Shown: positions 8,204 through 18,003, counted from the first letter of the stretch. The stretch is DNA of 64,000 nt from Pseudomonas sputi (GCF_021603585.1 NZ_BQHI01000028.1:1-64000); one strand, 5' to 3'. The notes: generated by a model from the letters alone, not told the origin. A program made the numbers and translations.

Positions 8204-9906
8204 TGACCCATTCCACACCGGCCATCGTCATTCTCGGCCAGGGCGCGCTGGCCACGGCCCGTCGTCTGCAGCAGGTCTATCCCGGCGCGCAGGTTCTCGG
8301 ACTGAAAGGACGCGTCGAAGGCGCCGACCGGACTTACAGCGAATTCGGCGCGACCGTGCGCGAGCTGTATCAACAGGACACGCCGATCATTGCCTTGTGC
8401 GCGGCGGGCATTGTCATCCGCACACTGGCGCCGCTGTTGCTGGAGAAAGGCGCCGAACCGCCGGTGCTCGCCGTGGCTGAAGACGGCAGCGCCGTGGTGC
8501 CGCTGCTCGGCGGTCTGGGCGGGGTGAATGTCATGGCCCGCGAGATGGCCGCGGCGCTTGAAGTGGCCGCGGCGATCACCACCAGCGGCGAATTGCGTTT
8601 CGGCACTTGCCTGCTCAACCCGCCCGGCGGTTATGCCCTCGGCGATCTTGAGCAGGGCAAACGCTTTGTCTCCGATCTGCTCGCCGGCCACAGCGTGCGC
8701 ATCGACGGCGCTGCGCCGTGGCTTGAGCAAGCGCAACTGCCGGAAGATCCCCAGGCGCAGCGCTCGATTCATGTCGGCAGCGATGCTCGCGCAGCGAGCG
8801 CCAGTGAGTTGCTGATTTTTCCGCGCAGCGTGGCGGTGGCGGTCGGTGCCGATATAGCCGACCTGTCGGGCGCGATCCGCGATGCGTTGGCGCAGGCCGG
8901 TGTGGCGATTCAATCGCTGGCCTGCCTGGTGGCGGCTGATGTTCAGATGGCCAGTCCGGCATTGCGTGAAGCCGCGCTTGAACTGGCGGTGCCGCTGCGC
9001 TTTGTCGCGCCGGCGAGCGAGATAGGTGAGCTGGCTCGCGACGCAGTGCCCGACGCTCGAATCATCACAACATCCCCCGACCTTGCCATCGCCGTGGCCG
9101 ATCAGCCGCTGGACGTTTCGCAGGTGGGGCGCCCGCGCGGACGTCTGGCTGTCATCGGCCTCGGTCCGGGCGCGGCCGAGCTGATGGTGCCGGCGGTAAA
9201 AGCCGAACTGGCCCGGGCCACCGACGTGCTGGGTTACGAAACCTACGTGCGCATGGCCGGCCCGTTCCGCGACGATCAGGTGCAACATTGCACCGACAAC
9301 CGTGAAGAGATGCAGCGCGCCCGTCACGCCTTCAGGCTGGCCGCTCAGGGCCGTTCGGTGATTGTCGTTTCATCGGGCGATCCGGGTGTGTTCGCCATGG
9401 CGGCGGCAGTGCTCGAAGCGTTGCACGAGTCGACGGACCCGGCGTGGCACAGCGTCGATCTGGAGATCCTGCCGGGTGTGTCCGCCTCGCTCGCCACCGC
9501 CGCTCAGGCCGGTGCACCGCTGGGTCACGACTTCTGCGTGATGTCGCTCTCGGACAACCTCAAACCGTGGTCGATCATCGAGAAACGTCTGGACCTCGCT
9601 GCCGAAGCGGATCTGGCGCTGGCGTTCTACAACCCGATCTCCCGCGCCCGTCCGTGGCAACTCGGGCGCGCGCTGGAAATCGTCGCGCAACATCGCACGC
9701 CAGAAACACCCGTGGTGCTGGGGCGCGATATCGGCCGTCCCGGCCAGACGTTGCGCACCATCACGCTGGGCGCATTGACCCCGGATCAAGTTGACATGCG
9801 CACCATGGTGTTGATCGGTTCGTCGACTACCTGCACCTTCCCTCGTGTCGAGGGTGGGGCGTGGGTGTATACGCCGCGTTGGTACGGGGAAAAGCCAAAC
9901 GGCTGA
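8203..9906 (+). CDS. cobJ: CbiG-like / precorrin-3B C17-methyltransferase fusion
   Basis: A 567-residue fusion. Residues 1 to about 310 resemble CbiG (ALCAAGIVIRTLAPLL, then LGGLGGVNVMAREMA, and a C-terminal CbiG-like part with LACLVAADVQMASPALREAA). From about residue 325 (GRLAVIGLGPGAAELMVPAV) it is a CobJ/CbiH methylase with the GDPGVFAMAAAV and EILPGVSASLA motifs. CobJ methylates C17 and contracts the ring. In the anaerobic route CbiG opens the lactone; in an aerobic pathway with CobG the role of the CbiG-like half is unclear. ATG 8203 overlaps the cobI stop. The gene ends the operon before a terminator. Confidence 0.92.
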   Translation: MTHSTPAIVILGQGALATARRLQQVYPGAQVLGLKGRVEGADRTYSEFGATVRELYQQDTPIIALCAAGIVIRTLAPLLLEKGAEPPVLAVAEDGSAVVPLLGGLGGVNVMAREMAAALEVAAAITTSGELRFGTCLLNPPGGYALGDLEQGKRFVSDLLAGHSVRIDGAAPWLEQAQLPEDPQAQRSIHVGSDARAASASELLIFPRSVAVAVGADIADLSGAIRDALAQAGVAIQSLACLVAADVQMASPALREAALELAVPLRFVAPASEIGELARDAVPDARIITTSPDLAIAVADQPLDVSQVGRPRGRLAVIGLGPGAAELMVPAVKAELARATDVLGYETYVRMAGPFRDDQVQHCTDNREEMQRARHAFRLAAQGRSVIVVSSGDPGVFAMAAAVLEALHESTDPAWHSVDLEILPGVSASLATAAQAGAPLGHDFCVMSLSDNLKPWSIIEKRLDLAAEADLALAFYNPISRARPWQLGRALEIVAQHRTPETPVVLGRDIGRPGQTLRTITLGALTPDQVDMRTMVLIGSSTTCTFPRVEGGAWVYTPRWYGEKPNG

Positions 9907-9911
9907 TGCAA

Positions 9912-9938
9912 AAAAGCGGCTCTTGCGGAGCCGCTTTT
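9912..9938 (+). terminator. Rho-independent terminator after cobJ
   Basis: Perfect 11-bp stem (arms 9912-9922 and 9928-9938, core AGCGGCTC / GAGCCGCT) with a 5-base loop, ending in TTTT, six bases after the cobJ stop. The A-rich left side lets it also act for the convergent marC gene. Confidence 0.88.
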
Positions 9939-9964
9939 CATTTGTTTCTCTCGCGAAACGGGTT

Positions 9965-10561
9965 TCAGGGCACCAGATAACCCTTCACGCCGGTAAAGAT
10001 GATCTGCGCCGCGAGCGCGCACACGAACAGCCCCATCAGGCGGCTGACGATTTGCAGACCCTGGTCGCCGAGAATCCGCTCGATGCGGTTCGACAGATAC
10101 AGCACCACCCCGACCGTGAAGCTGGCGAGGGCGATGCTCATGATCGCGAACAGCTTGTCGTCCCAGTGTGGCTGGCTGACGCCCATCACCAATAGCGCAC
10201 CGATGGTGCCGGGGCCGACGGTCAGCGGAATCGTCAGCGGAACAATCGTCACATCCTGCTGCACGTTGTCGGTCTGCACGGCGGACTTGCCCTGCGCCAT
10301 GCCCAGCGCCGAAATGAACAGCACGCTACCGGCACCGATGCGGAAGGCATCCACCGTGATGCCGAACACGTCGAAAATCACCCGCCCGAACAGATACAGC
10401 AACACGCTCGAGACCAGGGTGGCGATCGCCACTTTCCAGGCCAGACGGCGTTGTTCCTTGCGCGAATAACCACGGGTCAGACTGATGAAACAGGACAACA
10501 CGAAGAACGGGCTGTAGAGCACCAGCATCTTCAGGTAAACACTGAATAACACGTGGAGCAT
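9965..10561 (-). CDS. MarC family integral membrane protein
   Basis: A 198-residue membrane protein with six predicted hydrophobic segments, length and order typical of the MarC/UPF0056 family. Recognisable family stretches are SPFFVLSCFISLTRG near the N-terminus, GAGSVLFISALGMAQG (residues 84-99) and VPLTIPLTVGPGTIGALLVM near residue 112. The function of MarC proteins is not known; the old link to multiple antibiotic resistance was not upheld in E. coli. It is transcribed toward the end of the cob operon and shares the terminator between them. Confidence 0.9.
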   Translation of the reverse strand: MLHVLFSVYLKMLVLYSPFFVLSCFISLTRGYSRKEQRRLAWKVAIATLVSSVLLYLFGRVIFDVFGITVDAFRIGAGSVLFISALGMAQGKSAVQTDNVQQDVTIVPLTIPLTVGPGTIGALLVMGVSQPHWDDKLFAIMSIALASFTVGVVLYLSNRIERILGDQGLQIVSRLMGLFVCALAAQIIFTGVKGYLVP

Positions 10562-10623
10562 GGCGCAGGCTCGCTGGCGGGGAAGGTCGGGGGAGTCTAA
10601 CAGGCGCTATCGCGTCTGTCGGC

Positions 10624-13401
10624 TCACGACGGTTGCGTCGTCGCTCGGTTCTGTTGATCGCGCTGGGCCACCCAATGCTCGATCAGCTCACGCAGTTGCG
10701 ACAACTCCACCGGTTTGGCCATGTGCCCGTCCATCCCGGCCTGACGCGCGCGCTCCTTGTGTTCAGCGAGGATGTGCGCCGTCAGGGCAACGATCGGCGT
10801 GCGGATGCGCTGGTTGCTGACTTCCCATGCGCGCAATTGCTGAGTCGCCGAGAACCCGTCGAGGATCGGCATTTCGCAGTCCATCAACACCAGGTCATAA
10901 CGCTGGGCTTTCATTGCCTGCAGGGCTTCTTCGCCATTGCTGGCAGTGTCCGGTTGCAGATTGAGTTTGCCGAGCATGCCACGGATGACCTTGGTGGAAA
11001 TCGTATTGTCTTCGGCCACCAGAATGCGGAAGTCGCTTGGCACCTTGACCGGCGCAGCGGGGCTGGCTGGCTGCGGCTGGAACACCACCTGGCCGCGGTT
11101 GCGCTGGTTCAGCTCGTCAGCGAGCGTGGTCTTGAGGGTGTAGCCGGCCACCGGTTTGGCCAGGATGCGCTTGATCCCCGAATTGCGCGCGATGATCTTG
11201 CTCGGCGCATTGCTGATGCCGGTGAGCATGATCAGCAGGATGTCGTGGTTCAGGCTCGGGTCTTCCTTGATCTTGGCCGCCAGTTGCATGCCGGTCATGC
11301 CGGGCATGTTCTGGTCCAGCAGAACCACGTCAAAGTAATCCCGCAGGTGTGCCTTGGTGCGCAGCAGGGCCAGCGCTTCCTTGCCCGACGGCACGGCGCT
11401 GACGTTCAGGCCCCAGGCGCTGCATTGCTGCACCAGCACCTTGCGGCAGGTGTCGTTGTCGTCGACCACCAGCACGCGGGCGCCTTGCAGCGGGCTGTCG
11501 AGGTCCGAGGTCGGGTGCTCCAGACGATCGGGGTCCAGCGGCAGGGTCAGCCACAGCGTGCTGCCCTGGCTGGCGCCGCTCTTGATGCCGAACTCGCCCT
11601 GCATCAAACGGATCAATTGGCGGGCGATCACCAGACCGAGATTGCCGCCCAGGCGGTTGGCCGACAGGAAGTGCTTGCTGTGCAACTCGGCGTGCATCAG
11701 TGCGTCGCGTTCTTCCTGATCCATCGGCTGGCCGCTGTCCTGCACGGCAATGCGCAGGCGTGGCCCGGCGCCGCGTTCGTCGAGGGCGACCACCACCAGC
11801 ACTTCGCCTTCTTCGGTTTTCTTCAGGGCGTTTTCCAACAGACTCAGCAATGTCTGGCGCAGGCGCGTCGGGTCACCACTGATGACCCGTGGCACTTGCG
11901 GCTGGATGAAGCTGATCAGTTCAACGTTCTGCTGTTCGGCCTTGGCGCGGTAAATACTCAGGCAATCATCGATCAGCGCGTTGAGGTCGAACTGCACATC
12001 GTCCAGTTCGATCTGGCCGGACTCGAGCCGCGAGATGTCGAGGATCTCGTTGATCAGGGTCAGCAGTTCGTTGCCGGCGCTGTGGATGGTCTGCACGTAG
12101 TCGCGTTGCTTGACCGACAGCGGCGTGCCAAGCAGCAGTTCGGTCATGCCCAGTACGCCGTTCATCGGCGTGCGGATTTCGTGGCTGATCTTGGCCAGGA
12201 ATTCGGCCTTGGCATTGATCTCGGCGTTGCTCGCCGCAAGGTCGCGGCTGATGCTGAAGCGGCTTTCGGTGATGCTGCGCTGGCGCTCGCCCAGGGCGAT
12301 GCTCATCAGCAGGCCGCTGATGCAGATGAAACCCATCAGGGTCATGATCAGGCCTTGTGGCGCCACCAGGGTCAGACCCAGCAAGGCCGGGAGGATGATC
12401 AGCGTGCCGATGTTGAACACCACCATGGCGGCAACGAACAGCCGGGCAGGGCGGTAGCCTTTTTGCCAGTGATAGGAACCCACCAGCAACATGCTCAGGC
12501 CGGCCAGGGCGACGAGTGCATAGGTAATGATGTTCAGCGGCAGGGTGTTGACGAACAACAGCAACAGGCTGCAGATCACGATGAACAGAATGTCGCCGAT
12601 CAGCAGCTTGTTCAGCGGATGCGGGCCGAGCGGAGCGAAAAAGCGGTAGGCGAACATCAGGCCGGCCGGTGCGGTCAGCAGCAGCGCCAGATAGGCGCCG
12701 GGGGTCTGGATCGCGTGCCAGTTCGGCAGCCACGGCCCGGCGAGGTTGAGCAGCAGCAACAGGCTCAGGCTCAGCAGCGCTTCACAGACGGCCAGCCACA
12801 GGCTGCTGCGCGAGCGGGTGTAGGCGTAGCGGATCAGGTTGTGCAGGATCAGCATCGCCAGACAGCCGAACAGCAGGCCGTAGACCAGGGTCTGGTTGTG
12901 ATTGGCCGCGGCCATCACCGCCGATTGCAGGGTGATGTAAGGGCGCAACTGATGATCGGAGACCAGTCGCAGGTAGACATCGAGGGGCTTGTCGCTCTGC
13001 GGCAACGGCAGCATGAAGTCGCTGCTCGGCAACGGTCGTTCCACCTGGGGTTGAGCGGTGCCGGTGTCGCGTTGCTCGATCAGGCGGTCGCCGTCGAGGA
13101 CATACAGATTGAGGTGCGACAGGTCTGGGGCGAAGATCCGCAGCACTTGCTCGTGCTTGCCGGGCGCCAGCCTGAAGCGCAGCCACAAGGCGCCATCGGG
13201 TTCGGCCGCGGTGAGGCGGTCAAGCTCGATAGGGCTGAATTGATTGGTGTAGCGGGCGGAGCGGATGTCGCTCAGCTGGAGGTTGCCCTGATCGTCGAGC
13301 AATACCGACCAGCCACTGCCTTGTGCGGCCTGGGCCGGGAGCATGCAGAGCAAGGTCAACAGCGTGACGGTGAAGCCTATGGCAATCCTGAGCCAGCGCA
13401 C
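10624..13401 (-). CDS. retS: Hybrid sensor kinase RetS
   Basis: A 925-residue inner membrane hybrid kinase. Order: signal peptide (1-25, ends PAQA), periplasmic 7TMR-DISM sensory domain (about 30-165), seven-helix 7TMR region (about 170-385), HisKA with phospho-acceptor His in FLAKISHEIRTPMNGVLGM (near 408), ATPase domain, then two receiver domains (Asp in VLLDQNMPGM and VLMDCEMPIL). The ATPase G1 box reads QDSGQPMD rather than D-x-G-x-G. Two receivers and purD, purH, fis alongside match P. aeruginosa RetS, which restrains GacS and so controls the choice between acute (motile, type III) and biofilm/T6SS states. Identity rests on domains and synteny. Confidence 0.9.
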   Translation of the reverse strand: MRWLRIAIGFTVTLLTLLCMLPAQAAQGSGWSVLLDDQGNLQLSDIRSARYTNQFSPIELDRLTAAEPDGALWLRFRLAPGKHEQVLRIFAPDLSHLNLYVLDGDRLIEQRDTGTAQPQVERPLPSSDFMLPLPQSDKPLDVYLRLVSDHQLRPYITLQSAVMAAANHNQTLVYGLLFGCLAMLILHNLIRYAYTRSRSSLWLAVCEALLSLSLLLLLNLAGPWLPNWHAIQTPGAYLALLLTAPAGLMFAYRFFAPLGPHPLNKLLIGDILFIVICSLLLLFVNTLPLNIITYALVALAGLSMLLVGSYHWQKGYRPARLFVAAMVVFNIGTLIILPALLGLTLVAPQGLIMTLMGFICISGLLMSIALGERQRSITESRFSISRDLAASNAEINAKAEFLAKISHEIRTPMNGVLGMTELLLGTPLSVKQRDYVQTIHSAGNELLTLINEILDISRLESGQIELDDVQFDLNALIDDCLSIYRAKAEQQNVELISFIQPQVPRVISGDPTRLRQTLLSLLENALKKTEEGEVLVVVALDERGAGPRLRIAVQDSGQPMDQEERDALMHAELHSKHFLSANRLGGNLGLVIARQLIRLMQGEFGIKSGASQGSTLWLTLPLDPDRLEHPTSDLDSPLQGARVLVVDDNDTCRKVLVQQCSAWGLNVSAVPSGKEALALLRTKAHLRDYFDVVLLDQNMPGMTGMQLAAKIKEDPSLNHDILLIMLTGISNAPSKIIARNSGIKRILAKPVAGYTLKTTLADELNQRNRGQVVFQPQPASPAAPVKVPSDFRILVAEDNTISTKVIRGMLGKLNLQPDTASNGEEALQAMKAQRYDLVLMDCEMPILDGFSATQQLRAWEVSNQRIRTPIVALTAHILAEHKERARQAGMDGHMAKPVELSQLRELIEHWVAQRDQQNRATTQPS

Positions 13402-13458
13402 GGCGAAATCCCTTCGTAGGTTGATGCCAGAATATAACGATGCGCAGCGTCGGAACAG

Positions 13459-13487
13459 TCCGGCAAGGGCGATGAGCCCCTGCCGGA
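13459..13487. other. Hairpin between purD and retS
   Basis: Near-perfect 11-bp stem (13459-13469 with 13477-13487, one mismatch) around a 7-base loop, between the purD stop (13504) and the retS start (13401) on the minus strand. No U-tract follows, so it is either a weak purD terminator or a structure in the retS leader. A TATATT/TATAAC-rich stretch at about 13432-13440 could hold the retS -10. Confidence 0.4.
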
Positions 13488-13503
13488 AACACAGCGTAGC
13501 TTA

Positions 13504-14796
13504 TTACTGAGACTCACCGCGTTCACGGGCAATGGCACGGTAGCCAATGTCGGTGCGGTAGAAGCAGCCTTCCCAGTCGATGGCCTTGGCCAGTTTGTAG
13601 GCCTGCTCCTGGGCAGCACTCACGCTGGCACCCATGGCGGTGGCGCAGAGCACCCGACCACCGGCCGTCACGACCTTGCCGTCCTTGAGCGCAGTGCCGG
13701 CGTGGAAGACCTTGCCTTCCAGTGCAGCGGCGGCGTCCAGACCGTTGATCGACGCGCCCTTGGCGTAGTCGCCCGGGTAACCGCCGGCGGCCAGCACGAT
13801 GCCGACGCTCGGACGTGGATCCCACTGCGCTTCAACCTTGTCCAGCGCCTGGGCCAGTGCGGCTTCGACCAGCAGCACCAGGCTCGATTGCAGACGCAGC
13901 ATCACCGGTTGGGTTTCCGGATCGCCGAAACGGCAGTTGAACTCGATGACCTTTGGATTGCCGGCCTTGTCGATCATCAGACCGGCGTACAGGAAACCGG
14001 TGTAGACGTTGCCTTCCTCGGCCATGCCGCGCACGGTCGGCCAGATCACCTGGTCCATCACGCGCTGGTGCACGTCAGCGGTCACTACCGGAGCCGGGGA
14101 GTAAGCACCCATGCCGCCGGTGTTCGGGCCGCTGTCGCCGTCGCCGACGCGTTTGTGGTCCTGGCTGGTGGCCATCGGCAGGACGTTCTTGCCGTCGACC
14201 ATGACGATGAAGCTGGCTTCTTCGCCGTCGAGGAACTCTTCGATGACGACGCGCGAACCGGCGTCGCCAAAGGCATTGCCGGCGAGCATGTCGCGCACGG
14301 CGTCTTCGGCTTCGGCCAGGGTCATGGCGACGATCACGCCTTTACCGGCGGCCAGGCCGTCGGCCTTGATCACGATCGGTGCGCCTTTTTCACGCAGATA
14401 AGCCAGGGCCGGCTCGATCTCGGTGAAGTTCTGGTAGTCGGCAGTCGGGATCTTGTGGCGCGCCAGGAAATCCTTGGTGAAGGCTTTCGAGCCTTCCAGC
14501 TGCGCGGCACCGGCGGTCGGGCCGAAGCAGTCCAGGCCACGGGTGCGGAACAGGTCGACGACGCCAGCCACCAGCGGCACTTCCGGGCCGACGATGGTCA
14601 GGGAAACGTTTTTCTCGGCGAAGTCAGCGAGCTGCTCGAGGGCCAGCACGTCGATGGCGACGTTCTCGCACTTGGCTTCAATCGCGGTACCGGCATTGCC
14701 CGGCGCGACGAAAACCTTCTGCACACGCGGATCCTGAGCCACTTTCCAGGCCAGAGCGTGTTCGCGGCCACCGCTGCCAATGATCAAAACATTCAT
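13504..14796 (-). CDS. purD: Phosphoribosylamine-glycine ligase (GAR synthetase)
   Basis: A 430-residue ATP-grasp enzyme of purine synthesis that joins glycine to 5-phosphoribosylamine. It begins MNVLIIGSGGREHALAWKVA, the classical N-terminal domain, and has the ATP-grasp core KADGLAAGKGVIVA near residue 143, DHKRVGDGDSGPNTGGMGAY near 214 and the metal site EFNCRFGDPETQ near 285. Length is as expected. It follows purH on the same strand with a 189-base gap that contains a long inverted repeat, and precedes retS, an order conserved in Pseudomonas. Confidence 0.97.
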   Translation of the reverse strand: MNVLIIGSGGREHALAWKVAQDPRVQKVFVAPGNAGTAIEAKCENVAIDVLALEQLADFAEKNVSLTIVGPEVPLVAGVVDLFRTRGLDCFGPTAGAAQLEGSKAFTKDFLARHKIPTADYQNFTEIEPALAYLREKGAPIVIKADGLAAGKGVIVAMTLAEAEDAVRDMLAGNAFGDAGSRVVIEEFLDGEEASFIVMVDGKNVLPMATSQDHKRVGDGDSGPNTGGMGAYSPAPVVTADVHQRVMDQVIWPTVRGMAEEGNVYTGFLYAGLMIDKAGNPKVIEFNCRFGDPETQPVMLRLQSSLVLLVEAALAQALDKVEAQWDPRPSVGIVLAAGGYPGDYAKGASINGLDAAAALEGKVFHAGTALKDGKVVTAGGRVLCATAMGASVSAAQEQAYKLAKAIDWEGCFYRTDIGYRAIARERGESQ

Positions 14797-14886
14797 TTCA
14801 AAAACCTCGGATGACGCTAATTCTGTTTTAGAACCTGAAGCGCTTCACGCTCCAGGAGGTCGCAATGAAGTCGGTAGATGCAAGGC

Positions 14887-14946
14887 GGAGTCGACCTCGG
14901 TGAGCGGAGTTGCCGTTTGGCAATGAGCATCATCGAGGTCGGCTCC
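14887..14946. repeat. Long nested inverted repeat in purD-purH gap
   Basis: Outer arms of 13 bases (14887-14899 and 14934-14946, 12 of 13 paired: GGAGTCGACCTCG against CGAGGTCGGCTCC) enclose a second small hairpin TTGCC-GTTT-GGCAA (14910-14923). Weak pairing may continue outward (GATGCAAGGC and GCTGCAGATGC). It is too long and elaborate for a simple terminator and has no U-tract; I suspect a dispersed palindromic repeat of the REP/ERIC-like kind or a structured leader RNA for purD. Confidence 0.5.
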
Positions 14947-14985
14947 AACGCTGCAGATGCCGGCTTCTGTGCGGCCGTTGTCTGA

Positions 14986-16593
14986 TTAGTGACGGAAGTG
15001 GCGCATGCCGGTGAAAACCATGGCGATGCCGGCTTCATCAGCCGCTGCAATCACCTCGGCATCACGCATCGAGCCACCCGGCTGGATCACCGCCGTGATA
15101 CCGACCTTGGCCGCATTGTCCAGACCGTCGCGGAACGGGAAGAACGCGTCCGATGCCATCACCGAACCAGCCACTTGCAGACCGGCGTGCTCAGCCTTGA
15201 TCGCCGCGATACGCGCCGAGTTCACGCGGCTCATCTGGCCGGCGCCGACACCGATGGTCTGACGGTTCTTGGCATAGACGATGGCGTTGGACTTGACGAA
15301 CTTGGCCACTTTCCAGGCGAAGATCAGATCGTGGACTTCCTGTTCGGTCGGGGCGCGCTTGGTCACCACTTTCAGGTCGTCGGCGCCGATCATGCCGATG
15401 TCGCGGCTCTGTACCAGCAGGCCGCCGTTGACGCGCTTGTAGTCCCAGGCCGGAACGCGATCGGCCGACCACTCGCCGCAGGCCAGCAGGCGCACGTTGG
15501 CCTTGGCGGCGACAATGGCGCGGGCTTCTTCGCTGACGCTTGGGGCGATGATCACTTCAACGAACTGACGCTCGACGATCGCCTTGGCGGTCTCGGCATC
15601 CAGTTCACGGTTGAAGGCGATGATGCCGCCAAACGCGGATTCGGTGTCGGTGGCGTAGGCCAGTTCGTAGGCCTGACGGATACCGCCTTCGGCGTCCGGG
15701 CTCACGGCCACGCCGCACGGGTTGGCGTGCTTGACGATCACGCAGGCCGGTTTGACGAAGCTCTTCACGCATTCCAGCGCGGCGTCGGTGTCGGCCACGT
15801 TGTTGTACGACAGTTCTTTGCCTTGCAGCTGGGTGGCGGTGGCGATGCCGACTTCGGCCGGTTTGGCTTCAACGTAGAACGCCGCGCTCTGGTGCGGGTT
15901 CTCGCCGTAGCGCATTTCCTGGGCCTTGATGAACTGGCTGTTGAAGGTGCGCGGGAATTCGCTGCGGCCTTCGGTGCTCAGGGTTTCGGCAGCCTGGTTC
16001 ACGGTGCCCATGTAGTTGGCGATCATGCCGTCGTAGGCAGCCGTGTGTTCGAACGCCTTGAGCATCAGGTCGAAACGCTGAGCGTAGGTCAGGCCGCCGG
16101 CCTTGAGGTTTTCCAGGACGTTGGCGTAATCGCTGGCATTCACCACGATCGCCACGTCTTTGTGGTTTTTCGCCGCCGAACGGACCATGGTCGGGCCGCC
16201 GATGTCGATGTTCTCGATGGCGGTCGGCAGGTCGCAGCCTGGCTTGCTGATGGTGGCTTCGAACGGGTACAGGTTGACGGCTACCAGGTCGATCGGCTTG
16301 ATGCCGTGCTCATTCATGATCGCGTCGTCGATACCGCGACGACCGAGGATCCCGCCGTGGATTTTCGGGTGCAGGGTTTTCACCCGACCGTCCATCATCT
16401 CTGCGAAACCGGTGTAATCCGCGACTTCCACTGCGGCCACGCCATTGTCCTGCAGCAGTTTGAAGGTCCCGCCGGTGGAAAGGATTTCCACGCCCAGGGC
16501 TTCCAGCTCCCTGGCGAATTCGAGGATCCCGGTCTTGTCGGAAACACTGATCAAGGCGCGGCGGATCGGCAGGCGGGTAGTCTGGTCGGTCAT
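14986..16593 (-). CDS. purH: Bifunctional AICAR transformylase / IMP cyclohydrolase
   Basis: A 535-residue enzyme for the last two steps of IMP synthesis. From [20 protein letters not shown] the first ~200 residues form the MGS-like cyclohydrolase domain ([26 protein letters not shown]). The transformylase part shows the catalytic KHANPCGVA motif near residue 265 and LRYGENPHQ-like [14 protein letters not shown] near 200. ATG 16593 is preferred; in-frame Met codons upstream (to 16614) lack family similarity. The gene lies downstream of fis, behind a terminator. Confidence 0.97.
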   Translation of the reverse strand: MTDQTTRLPIRRALISVSDKTGILEFARELEALGVEILSTGGTFKLLQDNGVAAVEVADYTGFAEMMDGRVKTLHPKIHGGILGRRGIDDAIMNEHGIKPIDLVAVNLYPFEATISKPGCDLPTAIENIDIGGPTMVRSAAKNHKDVAIVVNASDYANVLENLKAGGLTYAQRFDLMLKAFEHTAAYDGMIANYMGTVNQAAETLSTEGRSEFPRTFNSQFIKAQEMRYGENPHQSAAFYVEAKPAEVGIATATQLQGKELSYNNVADTDAALECVKSFVKPACVIVKHANPCGVAVSPDAEGGIRQAYELAYATDTESAFGGIIAFNRELDAETAKAIVERQFVEVIIAPSVSEEARAIVAAKANVRLLACGEWSADRVPAWDYKRVNGGLLVQSRDIGMIGADDLKVVTKRAPTEQEVHDLIFAWKVAKFVKSNAIVYAKNRQTIGVGAGQMSRVNSARIAAIKAEHAGLQVAGSVMASDAFFPFRDGLDNAAKVGITAVIQPGGSMRDAEVIAAADEAGIAMVFTGMRHFRH

Positions 16594-16624
16594 CTCAATT
16601 TCCATCAAAAGCAAGGGAAGTCAG

Positions 16625-16658
16625 CAAAAAAGGCGACCGGTTTTACGCGGGCGCCTTT
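16625..16658 (-). terminator. Terminator after fis
   Basis: Read on the minus strand: AAAGGCG, a 16-base loop region with extra pairing, CGCCTTT continuing into a run of six T. It lies 18 bases after the fis stop and before purH, so the dusB-fis operon probably ends here and purH has its own start just downstream. Confidence 0.75.
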
Positions 16659-16675
16659 CTGGTTTGATTGAATGC

Positions 16676-16996
16676 TTACAGCAGATCGTACTGCTTGAGT
16701 TTCTTGCGCAGCGTGCCACGGTTCAGTCCGAGCAGCTCGCTGGCCTTGGTCTGGTTGCCCTTGACGTAGTTCATCACGCTTTCGAGCAGGGGAGCCTCGA
16801 CTTCGGAGAGCACCAGGTTGTACACGTCCGTGACGGACGCGCCCTCAAGGTGGGCGAAATAATTGTGCAGCGCCTTCTCGACACTCCCGCGAAGGGTCTG
16901 GCCTTCTTCGCTCGGGGTATTGAGGTGCTGTTTCAAATTCACGTTGTCGCTCACGGGTGTTGTTCCACTCACTAAAGTCTCGGTCATCATCGTCAT
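16676..16996 (-). CDS. fis: DNA-binding protein Fis
   Basis: A 106-residue nucleoid protein. The C-terminal half is the Fis [23 protein letters not shown], then [25 protein letters not shown], ending YDLL, nearly universal in the family. Fis bends DNA and tunes rRNA, recombination and growth-phase genes. ATG 16996 overlaps the dusB stop by 4 bases (ATGA), the classic dusB-fis operon of gamma-proteobacteria; a longer frame to 17068 is only overlap with dusB. Confidence 0.97.
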   Translation of the reverse strand: MTMMTETLVSGTTPVSDNVNLKQHLNTPSEEGQTLRGSVEKALHNYFAHLEGASVTDVYNLVLSEVEAPLLESVMNYVKGNQTKASELLGLNRGTLRKKLKQYDLL

Positions 16997-18003
16997 GCGG
17001 CCACCCCTTCTCCGTCCCCTGTCAGGCTCTTGTAACGCTCGGCGAAGAACTCCCGAACGTTGGCGCATTGTGTTTCCGTACCATCCAAACGATTGAAGTG
17101 GGCGCGAAATTCCCTGGCGCCCGGCAAGGTTGCGAGATACCAGCCCACATGTTTGCGGGCAATTCGCACGCCCATCACGTCCCCATAGAAGGCGTGGAGG
17201 GCGGCCAGATGCTCAAGCAGAATGCGTTCCACCTCGATCAGCTCCGGCGCCGGCAGTTTTTCGCCGGTACGCAGGAAGTGTTCGATCTCACGAAAAATCC
17301 ATGGCCGCCCCTGGGCGGCCCGGCCGATCAACAGGCCATCGGCACCGGTCGCGTCGAGCACGTAGCGGGCCTTTTCCGGCGATACGATGTCGCCGTTGGC
17401 AAAGACCGGAATCGACACCGCCTGCTTGATCGCGGCAATGGTGTCGTACTCGGCTTCGCCGGTGTACAGGTCGGCGCGGGTGCGGCCATGCACCGCCAGC
17501 GCCGTGATCCCGGCCTGCTCGGCGATCTTCGCCACCGTCAGGCCGTTCTTGTTGTCACGATCCCATCCGGTGCGGATCTTCAGGGTCACCGGTACATCAA
17601 CCGCCGCCACGACGGCATGCAGGATCTCGGTAACCAGTGCCTCATCCTTCAACAACGCGGAGCCGGCGGCCTTGTTGCAGACCTTCTTCGCCGGGCAACC
17701 CATGTTGATATCGATAATCTGCGCGCCCAGCTCGACGTTGGCCCGGGCCGCATCCGCCAGCATCTGCGCATCGCCACCGGCGATCTGCACCGAGCGTGGC
17801 TCGGGATCGCCTTCGTGGATCATGCGCATGCGCGACTTGCGGGTGTTCCACAGGCTCATGTCGCTGGTGACCATTTCCGAGACTACAAGCCCTGCGCCCA
17901 AGCGCTTGCACAGCTGACGAAAGGGCTGGTCGGTGACGCCCGCCATCGGGGCGAGGATCAAGCCGTTCTGCAATGTATATGGGCCGATGCGTACCGCCGA
18001 CAT
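16993..18003 (-). CDS. dusB: tRNA-dihydrouridine synthase B
   Basis: A 336-residue FMN enzyme that reduces uridines in the D-loop of tRNA. Family features: [18 protein letters not shown] at residues 15-32, the catalytic Cys in [19 protein letters not shown] (near residue 100), [13 protein letters not shown] near 141 and [10 protein letters not shown] near 203 for FMN binding. It is the first gene of dusB-fis and is preceded by a 185-base gap with a candidate promoter. Confidence 0.96.
   Translation of the reverse strand: MSAVRIGPYTLQNGLILAPMAGVTDQPFRQLCKRLGAGLVVSEMVTSDMSLWNTRKSRMRMIHEGDPEPRSVQIAGGDAQMLADAARANVELGAQIIDINMGCPAKKVCNKAAGSALLKDEALVTEILHAVVAAVDVPVTLKIRTGWDRDNKNGLTVAKIAEQAGITALAVHGRTRADLYTGEAEYDTIAAIKQAVSIPVFANGDIVSPEKARYVLDATGADGLLIGRAAQGRPWIFREIEHFLRTGEKLPAPELIEVERILLEHLAALHAFYGDVMGVRIARKHVGWYLATLPGAREFRAHFNRLDGTETQCANVREFFAERYKSLTGDGEGVAA

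Noticed and set aside
10633-13419. 928-codon plus-strand frame
   Set aside because: Exact antisense of retS; Gln/Ala/His-rich composition typical of antisense frames in GC-rich genes.
14989-16671. 560-codon plus-strand frame
   Set aside because: Antisense of purH, which has full family motifs on the minus strand.
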